A stretch of 64,000 nucleotides of DNA from Thermoplasmatota archaeon (lineage in GTDB: Archaea; Thermoplasmatota; Poseidoniia; Poseidoniales; Thalassarchaeaceae), in assembly GCA_030828405.1 (NCBI GenBank), contig JAURCP010000004.1:1-64000 (forward strand). Direction: 5' to 3'. Below, piece by piece: positions 38,672 through 49,123 of the stretch. The position numbers were made by a program, and so were the translations under genes. The notes below the pieces were generated by a model. That model was not told where the DNA came from. It made no database searches and saw nothing but the letters and a program-made list of their open reading frames with translations. The number at the start of each line of letters is the position of its first letter. Positions within the stretch are counted from its first letter, which is position 1.

Positions 38672-39727
38672 ATGTCGGGTATAGTAAGTGGTCGTTCAAA
38701 TGTCTACAATGCTTCAGCCCGCGCTAAAGCACGTAAAGCATCATTAATTGATCCTACTAGGATGAGGCAATTACTGCAAACAGGTCCTGAATCAATTGGG
38801 GCCAGTATTGGAGAATTAGGATATCGTAATGAAATGGATATCTATTCTGCTAGGATGAGTGGTGCTGACGCTGTTGAAGCTGCTCTATTCCATAATCTCG
38901 ATAATGACTTATTCGAAGTTATGAAATTTTGTCAAGGACCTCTTAAGTCAATAGTTTCAATTTATGTTGAACGTTTTGCTTACGAGAAAGCCAAGACCGT
39001 GTTAAGGGCAGTAAATGGTGGGTGCTCAGATGAGTTAATCGAATCTCAGATATTACCCTCGGAAAACCCGATGAACGCAATATGGCTAGATATTGTTCGA
39101 ACAACTGAAACAGTTTCCGAAGCAGCAAACGCAATGGTTGGCACCCCTTGGGGTAAAGAATTAGCAAAGTTAGAAGGAACAGAACCTAGCCTTGAAGAGA
39201 TGGAAGATGCACTAGATCGTCAGTATTACAGTCATGCTCTCAAAGTTTCAAAGGGTAAAGACTCTAATATCCACTTAATGAAATTTATTAGAACTGAAAT
39301 CGATCATCGTAATATTATCAATCAATTCCGTGAACTTCGTCAGAATATTTCTCCAGACAAACGTTTACAGATGGTAATATCAGGGGGGAGGATTTCACAA
39401 TCAGTAATGTCTCAAGTATCACAAGCCACATCTAGTGAAGCAATTGTTGATGCCTTGAGGCGAAGTAATGCATTTGACGATGTAGGTTTTGATGAGGCAA
39501 TCGAGAAGTCAGAAGCAATAGGGTCTCTAGATCCTATCGCAACTCTACTAACACACAAGAGACACGCTATTTTACGTCGTTTCGCCTATCTAAATCCTGT
39601 TTCTGCGTTCCCTGTAATTTACTATATTGAGCGTAAAGTGCTTGAGATACAAAATCTTCGTCTTCTAGTGCGTGGTAAGACGATTGGCCTCACCGCTGAG
39701 GTATTGGAAGCGCACATGGATTTTTGA
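38672..39727 (+). CDS. atpC: A-type ATP synthase subunit C
   Basis: Operon position and V-ATPase C/d-like pattern (RRFAYLNPVSAFPVIYYIERKVLEIQNLRLLVRGK). Confidence 0.9.
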   Translation: MSGIVSGRSNVYNASARAKARKASLIDPTRMRQLLQTGPESIGASIGELGYRNEMDIYSARMSGADAVEAALFHNLDNDLFEVMKFCQGPLKSIVSIYVERFAYEKAKTVLRAVNGGCSDELIESQILPSENPMNAIWLDIVRTTETVSEAANAMVGTPWGKELAKLEGTEPSLEEMEDALDRQYYSHALKVSKGKDSNIHLMKFIRTEIDHRNIINQFRELRQNISPDKRLQMVISGGRISQSVMSQVSQATSSEAIVDALRRSNAFDDVGFDEAIEKSEAIGSLDPIATLLTHKRHAILRRFAYLNPVSAFPVIYYIERKVLEIQNLRLLVRGKTIGLTAEVLEAHMDF

Positions 39728-39736
39728 GGTGGAAAT

Positions 39737-40036
39737 ATGGAAATTGCAGTTGTAGGTTCATTAGATTTCACGCTTGGATTCCAACTTGCAGGTGTTTTGA
39801 GATTATATAATCCAAAAGATTTGGATGAAATGACATCAATTATGAAGTCATTACTTAATGAAAAAGAAATAGGAGTTATTGTAATTGATAATTCTGATCT
39901 ATTACTTCTCCCAGAAAGGTTGCGTGTTCAATTATCTGAGAGTATCACGCCCACAGTATTGGGTATCGGGACTGAAGAGGATAATACCCTCCGTGAGTCT
40001 ATCAAATCGGCACTAGGAGTCGACCTATGGAAATAA
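39737..40036 (+). CDS. atpF: A-type ATP synthase subunit F
   Basis: IAVVGSLDFTLGFQLAGV...; operon position. Confidence 0.9.
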   Translation: MEIAVVGSLDFTLGFQLAGVLRLYNPKDLDEMTSIMKSLLNEKEIGVIVIDNSDLLLLPERLRVQLSESITPTVLGIGTEEDNTLRESIKSALGVDLWK

Positions 40037-40068
40037 TCCTAGAAAAAAATAAAAGGAAGTGAAATGAA

Positions 40069-41811
40069 ATGAGTAAAGAAAATGGAGTGATTTATCGTAT
40101 TTCCGGCCCAGTAGTAACTGCAGTAGGAATATCTCCAAGAATGTATGAAGTTGTGCGCGTAGGTAATGAAGGTTTGATGGGAGAAGTCATTGAGTTACAC
40201 GGTGATCAATCAGTTATTCAGGTATATGAGGAGACCTCTGGTGTCCGACCTGGTGAACCGGTTGTTAGAACAGGACAAACATTGTCTGTCCAATTAGGGC
40301 CAGGTTTACTAACCAAAATTTATGATGGTATCCAAAGACCTCTACCAGAACTAGAGAAGACAATGGGTGTTTTCATCAAAAGAGGTGTTGATGCAGATGG
40401 TCTCGATTTAGAAAAGATATGGTCATTCAATGCTACTGCTAAAGCAGGAGACTCAGTTTCTTCTGGAGACATCTTAGGTACGGTTCAAGAAACAAAAACA
40501 ATTGAACATAAAGTCATGGTTCCTCCAGGTGTATCCGGTAAAATCAAGAGTATAGATTCGGGAGATTTTAATGTAACTCAGACAGTTTGTACATTAGAAG
40601 AAGGTGCTGAAATTCAAATGATGCAAAAATGGCCAGTTAGAACTCCGCGACCATTCACTAAGAAACATGCTCCTGAGGTTCCTTTACAAACAGGACAGAG
40701 AATCTTAGATTTCCTTTTCCCATTAGCTAAGGGCGGTACAGCAGGTATCCCGGGGCCATTCGGTTCAGGAAAAACAGTGACTCAGCAACAACTTGCTAAA
40801 TGGTCTGATGCAGATATTGTTGTCTACATTGGATGTGGAGAGCGAGGAAACGAGATGACAGAAGTTCTTGATGAGTTCCCTCATCTAATGGACCCTAAAA
40901 CTGGCGAAGCATTGATGAACAGAACTACGATGATTGCTAATACGTCTAACATGCCTGTTGCTGCTAGAGAGGCTTCAGTATATACCGGAATAACGATCGC
41001 TGAATACTTTAGAGATATGGGTTACGATGTTGCTTTAATGGCTGATTCAACAAGTCGTTGGGCTGAGGCAATGAGAGAAATTTCGTCAAGGCTTGAAGAA
41101 ATGCCTGGTGAAGAGGGATACCCTGCATATCTATCCAGTCGTCTAGCAGAGTTCTATGAAAGAGCAGGACGTGTGGAAACTTTAGCAGGCGGTGACGGCT
41201 CAGTATCGGTTATAGGTGCGGTTTCACCACCGGGTGGAGATATTTCAGAACCAGTCAGTCAAGGTACTTTGCGTATCGTTAAAGTATTCTGGGGCTTAGA
41301 TGCAGGACTTGCTAGACAAAGACATTTCCCTGCAATTAATTGGTTGAACTCTTATTCTTTGTATCCTCCATCATTAGATCAGTGGTATAGAGACAATATT
41401 AAGAGTGACTTCCCAGAAATTAGAACTGAAATCAGTGCTCTTCTACAAGTCGAAGCAGAGTTACAAGAGATTGTTCAGTTAGTTGGTTCTGACGCATTAC
41501 CTGTTGATCAACAACTTACTTTAGAAGTGGCTCGAATGATTAGAGAGTTCTTCTTACAGCAGAACGCTTTCCATGATGTAGATACATATAGTGATTTGAA
41601 ATTACAGTATAATATGGCTAAAGCAATATTATCTTTCCAAGAAGAATCGAAGAAGGCCATTGCAGGGGGTGCTGCATTAGAAGATGTAGTGAATGTCCCA
41701 GCTCGTACAGACTTAATGAGAGGAAGGTTCGAATCAGGTTATGAAGATAAGATTGATGAGATGCTAGAGGCTATGAATAAACAAATTGCCGATACTATGG
41801 AGGCCAATTAG
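40069..41811 (+). CDS. atpA: A-type ATP synthase catalytic subunit A
   Basis: [46 protein letters not shown]. Confidence 0.98.
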   Translation: MSKENGVIYRISGPVVTAVGISPRMYEVVRVGNEGLMGEVIELHGDQSVIQVYEETSGVRPGEPVVRTGQTLSVQLGPGLLTKIYDGIQRPLPELEKTMGVFIKRGVDADGLDLEKIWSFNATAKAGDSVSSGDILGTVQETKTIEHKVMVPPGVSGKIKSIDSGDFNVTQTVCTLEEGAEIQMMQKWPVRTPRPFTKKHAPEVPLQTGQRILDFLFPLAKGGTAGIPGPFGSGKTVTQQQLAKWSDADIVVYIGCGERGNEMTEVLDEFPHLMDPKTGEALMNRTTMIANTSNMPVAAREASVYTGITIAEYFRDMGYDVALMADSTSRWAEAMREISSRLEEMPGEEGYPAYLSSRLAEFYERAGRVETLAGGDGSVSVIGAVSPPGGDISEPVSQGTLRIVKVFWGLDAGLARQRHFPAINWLNSYSLYPPSLDQWYRDNIKSDFPEIRTEISALLQVEAELQEIVQLVGSDALPVDQQLTLEVARMIREFFLQQNAFHDVDTYSDLKLQYNMAKAILSFQEESKKAIAGGAALEDVVNVPARTDLMRGRFESGYEDKIDEMLEAMNKQIADTMEAN

Positions 41812-41822
41812 AGGTGATATAA

Positions 41823-43208
41823 ATGACTGGAAAAGAATATAGAACAATCACAGATGTAAAGGGACCTCTTGTGTTCCTAAATAAAACGGAACCTGTAGCC
41901 TTTGGAGAAATTGTAGAATTAAGACTTACAGATGGAACATTAAAGAATGGACAAGTTCTTGATACATCCGATGATCAAGTTATTGTCCAAGTGTTCGAAG
42001 GAACAGCATCCATCGATAAGCAGACAGGAATTAAGTTTCTTGGCGATGTATTCAAGCTACCTGTGAGTACCGATATGATTGGTAGAATTCTCGATGGTGC
42101 TGGAAGACCTAGAGACGGAGGGCCTGCTATTGTTGCAGATGAAATGGCAGACATCATTGGTGCTGCAATTAATCCATATTCACGACAAAGCCCATCTTCT
42201 TTTATTCAGACAGGAATTTCTGCAATTGATGCATGTACTTCTTTAGTTAGAGGGCAAAAATTACCAATTTTCAGTGCATCAGGTTTACCTCATAATGACA
42301 TTGCCCTACAAATAGCTAGACAGGCAAAGTTAGTTGGTAGCGATGACGATTTCGTAGTAGTTTTCTGTGCAATGGGAATCACCGCAGAAGAATATAATTT
42401 CTTCGTACATGACCTAGAAAGAACAGGCGCCCTTGAGAATGCTTGTCTTTTCGTAAATCTTGCAGATGATCCAGCGGTTGAAAGATTAATCACTCCTAGA
42501 TTAGCTTTGACTGCTGCTGAATATTTGGCTTTTGAACACGATTATCACGTACTAGTTATTTACACAGACATGACTAACTATTGTGAATCACTACGTCAAA
42601 TTGGAGCAGCACGTGAAGAAGTACCTGGTCGTCGAGGTTATCCTGGTTACATGTACACAGACTTGGCTATGTTGTATGAACGCGCAGGGTTAGTTAAGGG
42701 TAAGAAAGGTTCAATCACTCAGTTCCCAATTCTAACAATGCCTGGTGACGATATTACGCACCCAATCCCTGATCTCTCAGGATATATTACTGAAGGGCAA
42801 ATTGTAATTTCTCGTGAACTTCATCAGAAAGGAATATATCCGCCTATTAATGTTCTACCTTCTCTATCTCGGCTAATGAATGCTGGAATAGGTGACGGTA
42901 AGACTCGTGAAGATCATAAGTCAGTTTCAGATCAACTATATGCTGCATATGCTCAAGGTAGAGAACTGAGAGGGTTAGTTGCAATTGTAGGTGAAGATGC
43001 TCTAAATGAGAGGGATTTACAGTTACTTAAGTTTGCAGATATTTTCGAAAATCAGTTCTTGAGGCAAAGTCGTGATGAAGATAGATCTATTGGCGAAGGA
43101 ACTCTAGATTATGCTTGGGAACTTCTTTCCAATATCGATACTAAGTATTTAGTGCGCCTTGACCAGAAATGGATTGATAAATACCATCCTACAGATAAGA
43201 AAGAATGA
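41823..43208 (+). CDS. atpB: A-type ATP synthase subunit B
   Basis: [25 protein letters not shown]...[36 protein letters not shown]. Confidence 0.98.
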   Translation: MTGKEYRTITDVKGPLVFLNKTEPVAFGEIVELRLTDGTLKNGQVLDTSDDQVIVQVFEGTASIDKQTGIKFLGDVFKLPVSTDMIGRILDGAGRPRDGGPAIVADEMADIIGAAINPYSRQSPSSFIQTGISAIDACTSLVRGQKLPIFSASGLPHNDIALQIARQAKLVGSDDDFVVVFCAMGITAEEYNFFVHDLERTGALENACLFVNLADDPAVERLITPRLALTAAEYLAFEHDYHVLVIYTDMTNYCESLRQIGAAREEVPGRRGYPGYMYTDLAMLYERAGLVKGKKGSITQFPILTMPGDDITHPIPDLSGYITEGQIVISRELHQKGIYPPINVLPSLSRLMNAGIGDGKTREDHKSVSDQLYAAYAQGRELRGLVAIVGEDALNERDLQLLKFADIFENQFLRQSRDEDRSIGEGTLDYAWELLSNIDTKYLVRLDQKWIDKYHPTDKKE

Positions 43209-43233
43209 TTACCAGTATAAGGAGATGAGATAG

Positions 43234-43851
43234 ATGGCATTAGACATCAAACCAACACGTTCTGAATTAATCAATCTAAAACGTAGAATAAAACAGACTT
43301 CTAGTGGATATAATCTTCTTAAAATGAAGAGAGATGGTTTATTCTTTGAGTTCCGAACATTACTGGCTGAAATGATAGCAGCTAGAGAGGAACTTGTAGG
43401 TACGTATAGAGATGCTTTGAAATCTATTGCATTGGCATCTTCAATTGAAGGTGGTCTAGCAGTTAAAAGTGCAGCGATAGCGGCGACATCTGGTCCAGAG
43501 GTGACAGTATCTAGAAGGAATATCATGGGCGTAGTTGTACCCAAAGTGGATGGGACTAACCTGACAACGACCGTAGAAACTAGACCTACTGGAATTATCG
43601 GAGGGTCTCCTTATATCGATGAATCTGCAGATTCTTACTCTATCTTAATTGCTAAAATAGTCAAGGCTGCTGAAATGGAAGCAACATTGAAGAAACTATT
43701 GGAAGAAATAGAAGCAACTAAGAGGAGAGTGAATGCTCTCGAATTCGTTGTAATTCCTGAGATGAAAGAGGCTCAATCATTTATTCAACTTAGACTTGAA
43801 GAAATGGAAAGAGAAGAAACTTTCCGACTTAAGAGATTCAAGAATAAATGA
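43234..43851 (+). CDS. atpD: A-type ATP synthase subunit D
   Basis: IKPTRSELINLKRRIKQTSSGYNLLKMKRDGL; ETKRRVNALEFVVIPEM-like C-term. Confidence 0.95.
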   Translation: MALDIKPTRSELINLKRRIKQTSSGYNLLKMKRDGLFFEFRTLLAEMIAAREELVGTYRDALKSIALASSIEGGLAVKSAAIAATSGPEVTVSRRNIMGVVVPKVDGTNLTTTVETRPTGIIGGSPYIDESADSYSILIAKIVKAAEMEATLKKLLEEIEATKRRVNALEFVVIPEMKEAQSFIQLRLEEMEREETFRLKRFKNK

Positions 43852-43939
43852 TTTTATTGTTTTATTTCCTTCAGACTCTCACACACGGTTTGATAGGGGA
43901 TGCTCTATGTTCAGTGTATATTGAGATGGAGGTGTGACT

Positions 43940-46363
43940 ATGTCAAATGTTGAACCAATAGTTATTGATATTGAAACTTGGGGGCAAAGAGAACTTATTG
44001 AAGAAATTTGTAGCCGCTATTTCGTAATAGGTAATCAGTCTGGATTGAGTGATTTTTCTTGGGAAATAAATTCCCGTGATGGCGGAGATATTAGCACCAA
44101 ACTCAATGAACTAAATATTCATTTGAAGCAACTAAGTTTGATAGGATTATTAGATGAAGGAAATCCTCCAATTCTATCAATAATTCGTTATCCTGTAGAT
44201 CCGGTTAACGTTCCTTTTTGGCAACAATCATTGATTTGGTTTACAATGTTCATTTTTACAACACTAGCAGGTTGCTATTGGATTTCGCAATTTGAAAATA
44301 GTATATCAATATTTAATTCGGAACTATTTTTAGAATCATTGACATTTTTTAGTATGCCAATATTCTTGACTATGCTCTCTGCTCATTTTATTAGGAAGTA
44401 TATCGCTTCTCTTTTCAGAGTTGATGTAGGGAATCTTGTCCCCATAGCATTCCCTTTGATTTCTCCTTTCTGGCCATTTGGAATCGTAGGCGTTTTTGGT
44501 CAGAAAAGAGTCGATACTATCACTTATCCAAATAGAAGGTCTTTGGGCATAATTGAATTATCTTCAATAGTTGTGCTAGTTCTTTTCGGCTCAATACTTT
44601 CCATAATTGGGCTAAGTATTACTTCGGCAAGTCCTCCTGAGTCAGTATCTGATCCTCTAATATTACAAGCCAACTTCATTGTTGAGATGTTATCTAATCT
44701 TTTCCTAGGTGACGATGTTTCGATTAGACTTCAATGGGTTCACCCTATCGCTTTGGCAGGTTTTGGTCTATCTATGATTGGCTGGATTTTGATTTTACCA
44801 ATTCCTGGTTTCCCTGGAGATAGAATTTTACATTCAATTGTTGGTTCTAAGAATTTGGACAAAAGCACGAATGCAACTTCTATCTTCTTAATGACATTAA
44901 CTTTAATGTGTTTAGTATTTCTTTCAACCACCTTTTGGCCTTGGCTTATTCTAGCCTCGTTAGCATCTTGGAGGAGGTTTAGTAGTGAACATATTCCGGT
45001 GGCATTAATAGTTGATGAATCTTTAGAATTAAATAGAAACTCTAAGAATTTATTGATGACTATTTCAGTTGTAATACTTTTATTGGGTTTTCCGGGGCTG
45101 AGTCCGGTAGAAGATATTGAGGATTGGGATAGTGGTTTAGATTTATCAGAATGGGATACAGAATTTTCAAGTAACTCTTGGGATAATGTAGAAAAATCTC
45201 TTGAATTAAAGACATCAGGGCTTTTGTCAGTTTCTGGCGAGCTTAAGGTTCTAATTGATGGTGAATCCGATAGATGGATTATAGATTCTGATTGTTTCGA
45301 TGATGAAATGAAATGTAATTTTGAAAACATTAATCAAAATAATGTAGGCGAATTTAAATTCTCTGTCAAAGATAATTATCCTGAAAGAAAAACTCCTGTG
45401 CAGTTAAGATTCATCATAGAATCTGAGGGAGATTTATTTGAGCATATTCTTTCTATTTACTATAGTGATGTTACATCTCCAAGTCCTATTTGGGAAAGAG
45501 TCGAAGATTCAAGTAAGGATAAAATTTGTAATGTGGTAGAGGTAGTTAACAATCAAACTGGGATATTATCTGTGAAAACGAATCCATTCTGGTCTTTGGA
45601 AAATTCTGGAAATTTATCTGAAATAGGTTCCCATGAAATTTGTTTAATTGCAGAAAGAGGAGGATGGGAATCTTTAGCAATGGGTGAATCTGGAATTTAT
45701 GGCTATAGGATGGCTCCTGAATTAGAGTTTCGACAGAGCAATGGTAATACTACCAATTGGTATTTTCCTGTGAATAATTCATTTACTAGTATTTTTTTAA
45801 ATCCTAACTTTGGAATCAGTCTTGATATTATGTTTGATGGAATTATCTACTCTGAGAATAATATTTCACCAGTATGTCCTTTCAATAATGATTATCCCAA
45901 AATTGATATAAATTCTGAAGAGAACTTGACCTTGATTCATGGTTCTCCATTGTCTTATGAGGGAAACAATAGTGGCAAAAATCTGTTAGTGTCTGATGAA
46001 GGATGGTTAGTGAACTGTGCTGATGATATGGCTAAAGGTTTTATCTTAAAGCAGGGGCTAGGAATATATATTGATAATTCTCCATTAAATGACTCTAGTT
46101 TGCCGTTTTCTAATTTTACTATTCATTCAAAAGAATCTGAAAACCTATCTCTAACAGTAGATATTTCTACTAACTTACAAAGTGATAATTCATTGAATGT
46201 TTCATTCCCTAATCAGATTCCTAATAACGGTAGTGTAGTAGTTAATATTTCTCTTAATGATGAAATTAATGAAATTTGGAGAGTATTCTGGATTTCACAA
46301 GATCTTAATGGTTTAGTATTAAATTTTGTTTCTAAGTGTCCTATTGGAGGCTGCACAAATTGA
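43940..46363 (+). CDS. Site-2-protease (M50)-like membrane protein, predicted catalytically inactive, with large C-terminal ectodomain
   Basis: PxxSIIRYP..VPFWQQSLIWFTMFIFTTLAGCYWI...AHFIRKYIASLFRVDVGNLVPIAFPLISPFWPFGIVGVFGQKR...HPIALAGFGLSMIGWILILPIPGFPGDRIL parallels the archaeal/plant EGY S2P layout, with HExxH lost. Confidence 0.6.
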   Translation: MSNVEPIVIDIETWGQRELIEEICSRYFVIGNQSGLSDFSWEINSRDGGDISTKLNELNIHLKQLSLIGLLDEGNPPILSIIRYPVDPVNVPFWQQSLIWFTMFIFTTLAGCYWISQFENSISIFNSELFLESLTFFSMPIFLTMLSAHFIRKYIASLFRVDVGNLVPIAFPLISPFWPFGIVGVFGQKRVDTITYPNRRSLGIIELSSIVVLVLFGSILSIIGLSITSASPPESVSDPLILQANFIVEMLSNLFLGDDVSIRLQWVHPIALAGFGLSMIGWILILPIPGFPGDRILHSIVGSKNLDKSTNATSIFLMTLTLMCLVFLSTTFWPWLILASLASWRRFSSEHIPVALIVDESLELNRNSKNLLMTISVVILLLGFPGLSPVEDIEDWDSGLDLSEWDTEFSSNSWDNVEKSLELKTSGLLSVSGELKVLIDGESDRWIIDSDCFDDEMKCNFENINQNNVGEFKFSVKDNYPERKTPVQLRFIIESEGDLFEHILSIYYSDVTSPSPIWERVEDSSKDKICNVVEVVNNQTGILSVKTNPFWSLENSGNLSEIGSHEICLIAERGGWESLAMGESGIYGYRMAPELEFRQSNGNTTNWYFPVNNSFTSIFLNPNFGISLDIMFDGIIYSENNISPVCPFNNDYPKIDINSEENLTLIHGSPLSYEGNNSGKNLLVSDEGWLVNCADDMAKGFILKQGLGIYIDNSPLNDSSLPFSNFTIHSKESENLSLTVDISTNLQSDNSLNVSFPNQIPNNGSVVVNISLNDEINEIWRVFWISQDLNGLVLNFVSKCPIGGCTN

Positions 46364-47310
46364 GAATAGCCATTATCGGCGTTGGATCAATTGGTGGTAT
46401 CATTCTTGGTGCAATGGCAGATACAGATGTTGATATCGTTTGTGTATCTAGAGGAGAAACTTCTGCCAACCTTTCTGAATTAGGATTAATATTACATACT
46501 CCCAAAGGTAGTATTGAGGTAGTTCCTAGTGAAAGATACTTGCTTGTGGATAGTAATTCGGGTCCAATTTCTGAACAAATTCGCAATACCTGTGATATTG
46601 CAATTGTCTGCGGAAAAACGGTAGATACTCACTCATTATCTCAACTTGCATCAGAATTAGTAAGTGAAAATGGTTGTGTTTTAACAATCCAGAATGGTCT
46701 TGGTAATGCAGAGATATTAGCTCATAAAGTAGGTAGAGATAGAGTAATTGTTGGTTCAATTACTCATGCAGCATGGAGAAATAATGGAGGCGAAGTGCAT
46801 TGGGTTGGTAGAGGAGAAATTATTTTTGGACCACTAAATGAAAGAGGTGATAAGTATACAGATTATATTTTACAAGTGCTCAATGATGCTGAATTAAATG
46901 CTTCAAAATCAGATAATATTCAACAAATTTTGTGGAAAAAACTTCTAATTAATGTTGCAATAAATCCTGTTTGTTCTATTGCCGGTGTGCGGAATGGTGC
47001 ACTTTTAGAGGTCAAATCTCTTTGGCAACAGGCCATGCAGGCAATGCGAGAAGCCGCTATTGTCGCCCGTGCAAGTGGGGTAGATTTAGGAGATATTGAA
47101 TTGGAAAGTTATCTTAGAGAAGTTGTCTCTATTTCTCCAAAGAATAGGTGTTCTATGCTTCAAGATATTATGGCTGGTAGGGAAACAGAAATTGATTCTT
47201 TATGTGGGGCTGTGGTGATGCGTGGAGAAGCAGAAGGAATTCCTACTCCTTGTAACGCTATTTTACACGGTTTAGTCAAAGGAATCGAAAAATCTTCAAG
47301 TTTAGATTAA
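46360..47310 (+). CDS. panE: 2-dehydropantoate 2-reductase
   Basis: LRIAIIGVGSIGGIILGAMA...LTIQNGLGNAEIL...ILWKKLLINVAINPVCSI; TTG start overlapping the upstream stop (TTGA). Confidence 0.88.
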   Translation: MRIAIIGVGSIGGIILGAMADTDVDIVCVSRGETSANLSELGLILHTPKGSIEVVPSERYLLVDSNSGPISEQIRNTCDIAIVCGKTVDTHSLSQLASELVSENGCVLTIQNGLGNAEILAHKVGRDRVIVGSITHAAWRNNGGEVHWVGRGEIIFGPLNERGDKYTDYILQVLNDAELNASKSDNIQQILWKKLLINVAINPVCSIAGVRNGALLEVKSLWQQAMQAMREAAIVARASGVDLGDIELESYLREVVSISPKNRCSMLQDIMAGRETEIDSLCGAVVMRGEAEGIPTPCNAILHGLVKGIEKSSSLD

Positions 47311-48944
47311 TTTTCTAAATCTTGATTATAGTGAAGTCCAACATTGTTCTTTCTTTCAATCGATGCGTCGACAACGAGTTTTGCAACTTCAATTAGATTT
47401 CTCAATTCTACTAAGTCTTGTGTGGGTTTACATGACTCCCAGATTCTTTTTACCTCACCTTCTAGATGTATGACTCTTCTCTTCGCTCTTCTCAGCCTTT
47501 TACTATTTTTTAAAATCCCTACGTCCATCGTCATTGTTGTCCTTAAGGCATGTAAATCCGCGCGAAGAGGCGCATGTTCAACTAATACCTCAAGGTTGTC
47601 AGCACGCCAAAATGGTAAGTTAGGGGGTAATTCTTGTAATTCTTCATTTGATGATTTTTCAATTAAATCCCTAGCTGCTCTTTCAGAATAAACAACAGCC
47701 TCAAGTAGACTATTTGATGCAAGGCGATTTGCTCCATGTAATCCAGTTCTAGCGACTTCCCCAATAGCATATAATCCCGGCATTGTACTTTCACCTATTT
47801 TCACTTTACCTGAGTGATCAACATCAATTCCTCCAACCATGTAGTGTGCAGCAGGAATGATTGGTATTGGGTCGATTCCTAATTTTATACCATAGGATAA
47901 TAATTCCCCATCTATATTCGGGAACTCTTGGACCAATTCGCTTCTTTTGAGATGTTCAGTTATCAGGAGAGCATTCTTATCACCAGTTTTTTTAAGTTCT
48001 GAATCGATTGCTCTAGCGACGATATCTCTTGTCCCCAGAGATCCTTTATCACAATATTTCCACATAAATGAAAATTCTTCTGGTGATTCATTTTTTGATA
48101 ATTTCCATTTTTGATAATCATTCTCCATCATTAGAACTGCTCCTTTCCCTCTCATAGCTTCGGTAATCAAGAACGGCTTCGAATCATCATTTGCCAAGGA
48201 CGTGGGGTGAAATTGTATGAATTCAATATCTTTGATATCTGCACCCGCGCGAAATGCCATTGCTACTCCGTCTCCAGTTGCAATTGATGGATTAGTTGTA
48301 GATGAATGAAGATAACCTACGCCTCCTGTGGCTAAAATTATTGCTTTTGCAGGTAATGTATGTACTGTTCCAGATGGCGATAAACACCATATTCCAACGA
48401 CTCCTTTTTTTGGATTGCCATATTCTCTTTGAATCAAATCTATAGCCATCCAATTTTCATAAATCCTAAAATTTTCATCGATTTCCTTGGATGCAGATTT
48501 AGAAAGTGCCCTTTCAATTTCTGCCCCTGTTGCATCTTTTGAATGTAAAATTCTTCGATTTGAATGCCCGCCTTCCCTAACTTTATCGTATTCTCCATCT
48601 TGATTCTTATCGAAACGTACTCCATGATGTTCTAGATCTCTAATTCTTTCAGCAGCTTCTAAGACTACTGATCTTACCACTTTCTCGTCGCACATTCCTG
48701 CGCCAGATGATAAGGTATCTTGCACATGCGCTTCTATCGCCTTTTCATCATTTGAGTCTAGTACTCCTGCTATGCCTCCTTGCGCCCAATTTGTATTCGA
48801 TGTGGAAATACTTTTTTTTGTTATCAAAGCCACATTCAAGCCTTTTTCAGCACAACGATTTGCTAAAAATAAACCTGCTATTCCAGAACCTATTACTGCG
48901 ATGTCGACATTTTGCACCAATTCATCATCGCCACCGCCTTGCAT
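47307..48944 (-). CDS. nadB: L-aspartate oxidase
   Basis: IAVIGSGIAGLFLANRCAEKGLNVALITKK...NTNWAQGGIAGVL...FIQFHPTSL...AAHYMVGGIDVD. Confidence 0.93.
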   Translation of the reverse strand: MQGGGDDELVQNVDIAVIGSGIAGLFLANRCAEKGLNVALITKKSISTSNTNWAQGGIAGVLDSNDEKAIEAHVQDTLSSGAGMCDEKVVRSVVLEAAERIRDLEHHGVRFDKNQDGEYDKVREGGHSNRRILHSKDATGAEIERALSKSASKEIDENFRIYENWMAIDLIQREYGNPKKGVVGIWCLSPSGTVHTLPAKAIILATGGVGYLHSSTTNPSIATGDGVAMAFRAGADIKDIEFIQFHPTSLANDDSKPFLITEAMRGKGAVLMMENDYQKWKLSKNESPEEFSFMWKYCDKGSLGTRDIVARAIDSELKKTGDKNALLITEHLKRSELVQEFPNIDGELLSYGIKLGIDPIPIIPAAHYMVGGIDVDHSGKVKIGESTMPGLYAIGEVARTGLHGANRLASNSLLEAVVYSERAARDLIEKSSNEELQELPPNLPFWRADNLEVLVEHAPLRADLHALRTTMTMDVGILKNSKRLRRAKRRVIHLEGEVKRIWESCKPTQDLVELRNLIEVAKLVVDASIERKNNVGLHYNQDLEN

Positions 48945-49123
48945 GCTACTTCCATGGTATAGTAATCAATGAATCTTCGCTTATTGAAAATGATTTTCGG
49001 CTTTGAAAAAGAACCCATTTTTTCGTGTCATAGCGCCTGAGTCCTCCTCAATGTTCATAGAGTAAAATGCGGCAGCCAATGAATGATGTCGGCGGTAAAT
49101 TGCTGATATTATATGGTGATGGG

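Noticed and set aside
35254-43851. ATP synthase operon as an unusual system
   Set aside because: Order H-I-K-E-C-F-A-B-D is the ordinary euryarchaeal A-ATPase arrangement; only specific details (K N-terminus, His-rich loop in I) are reported.
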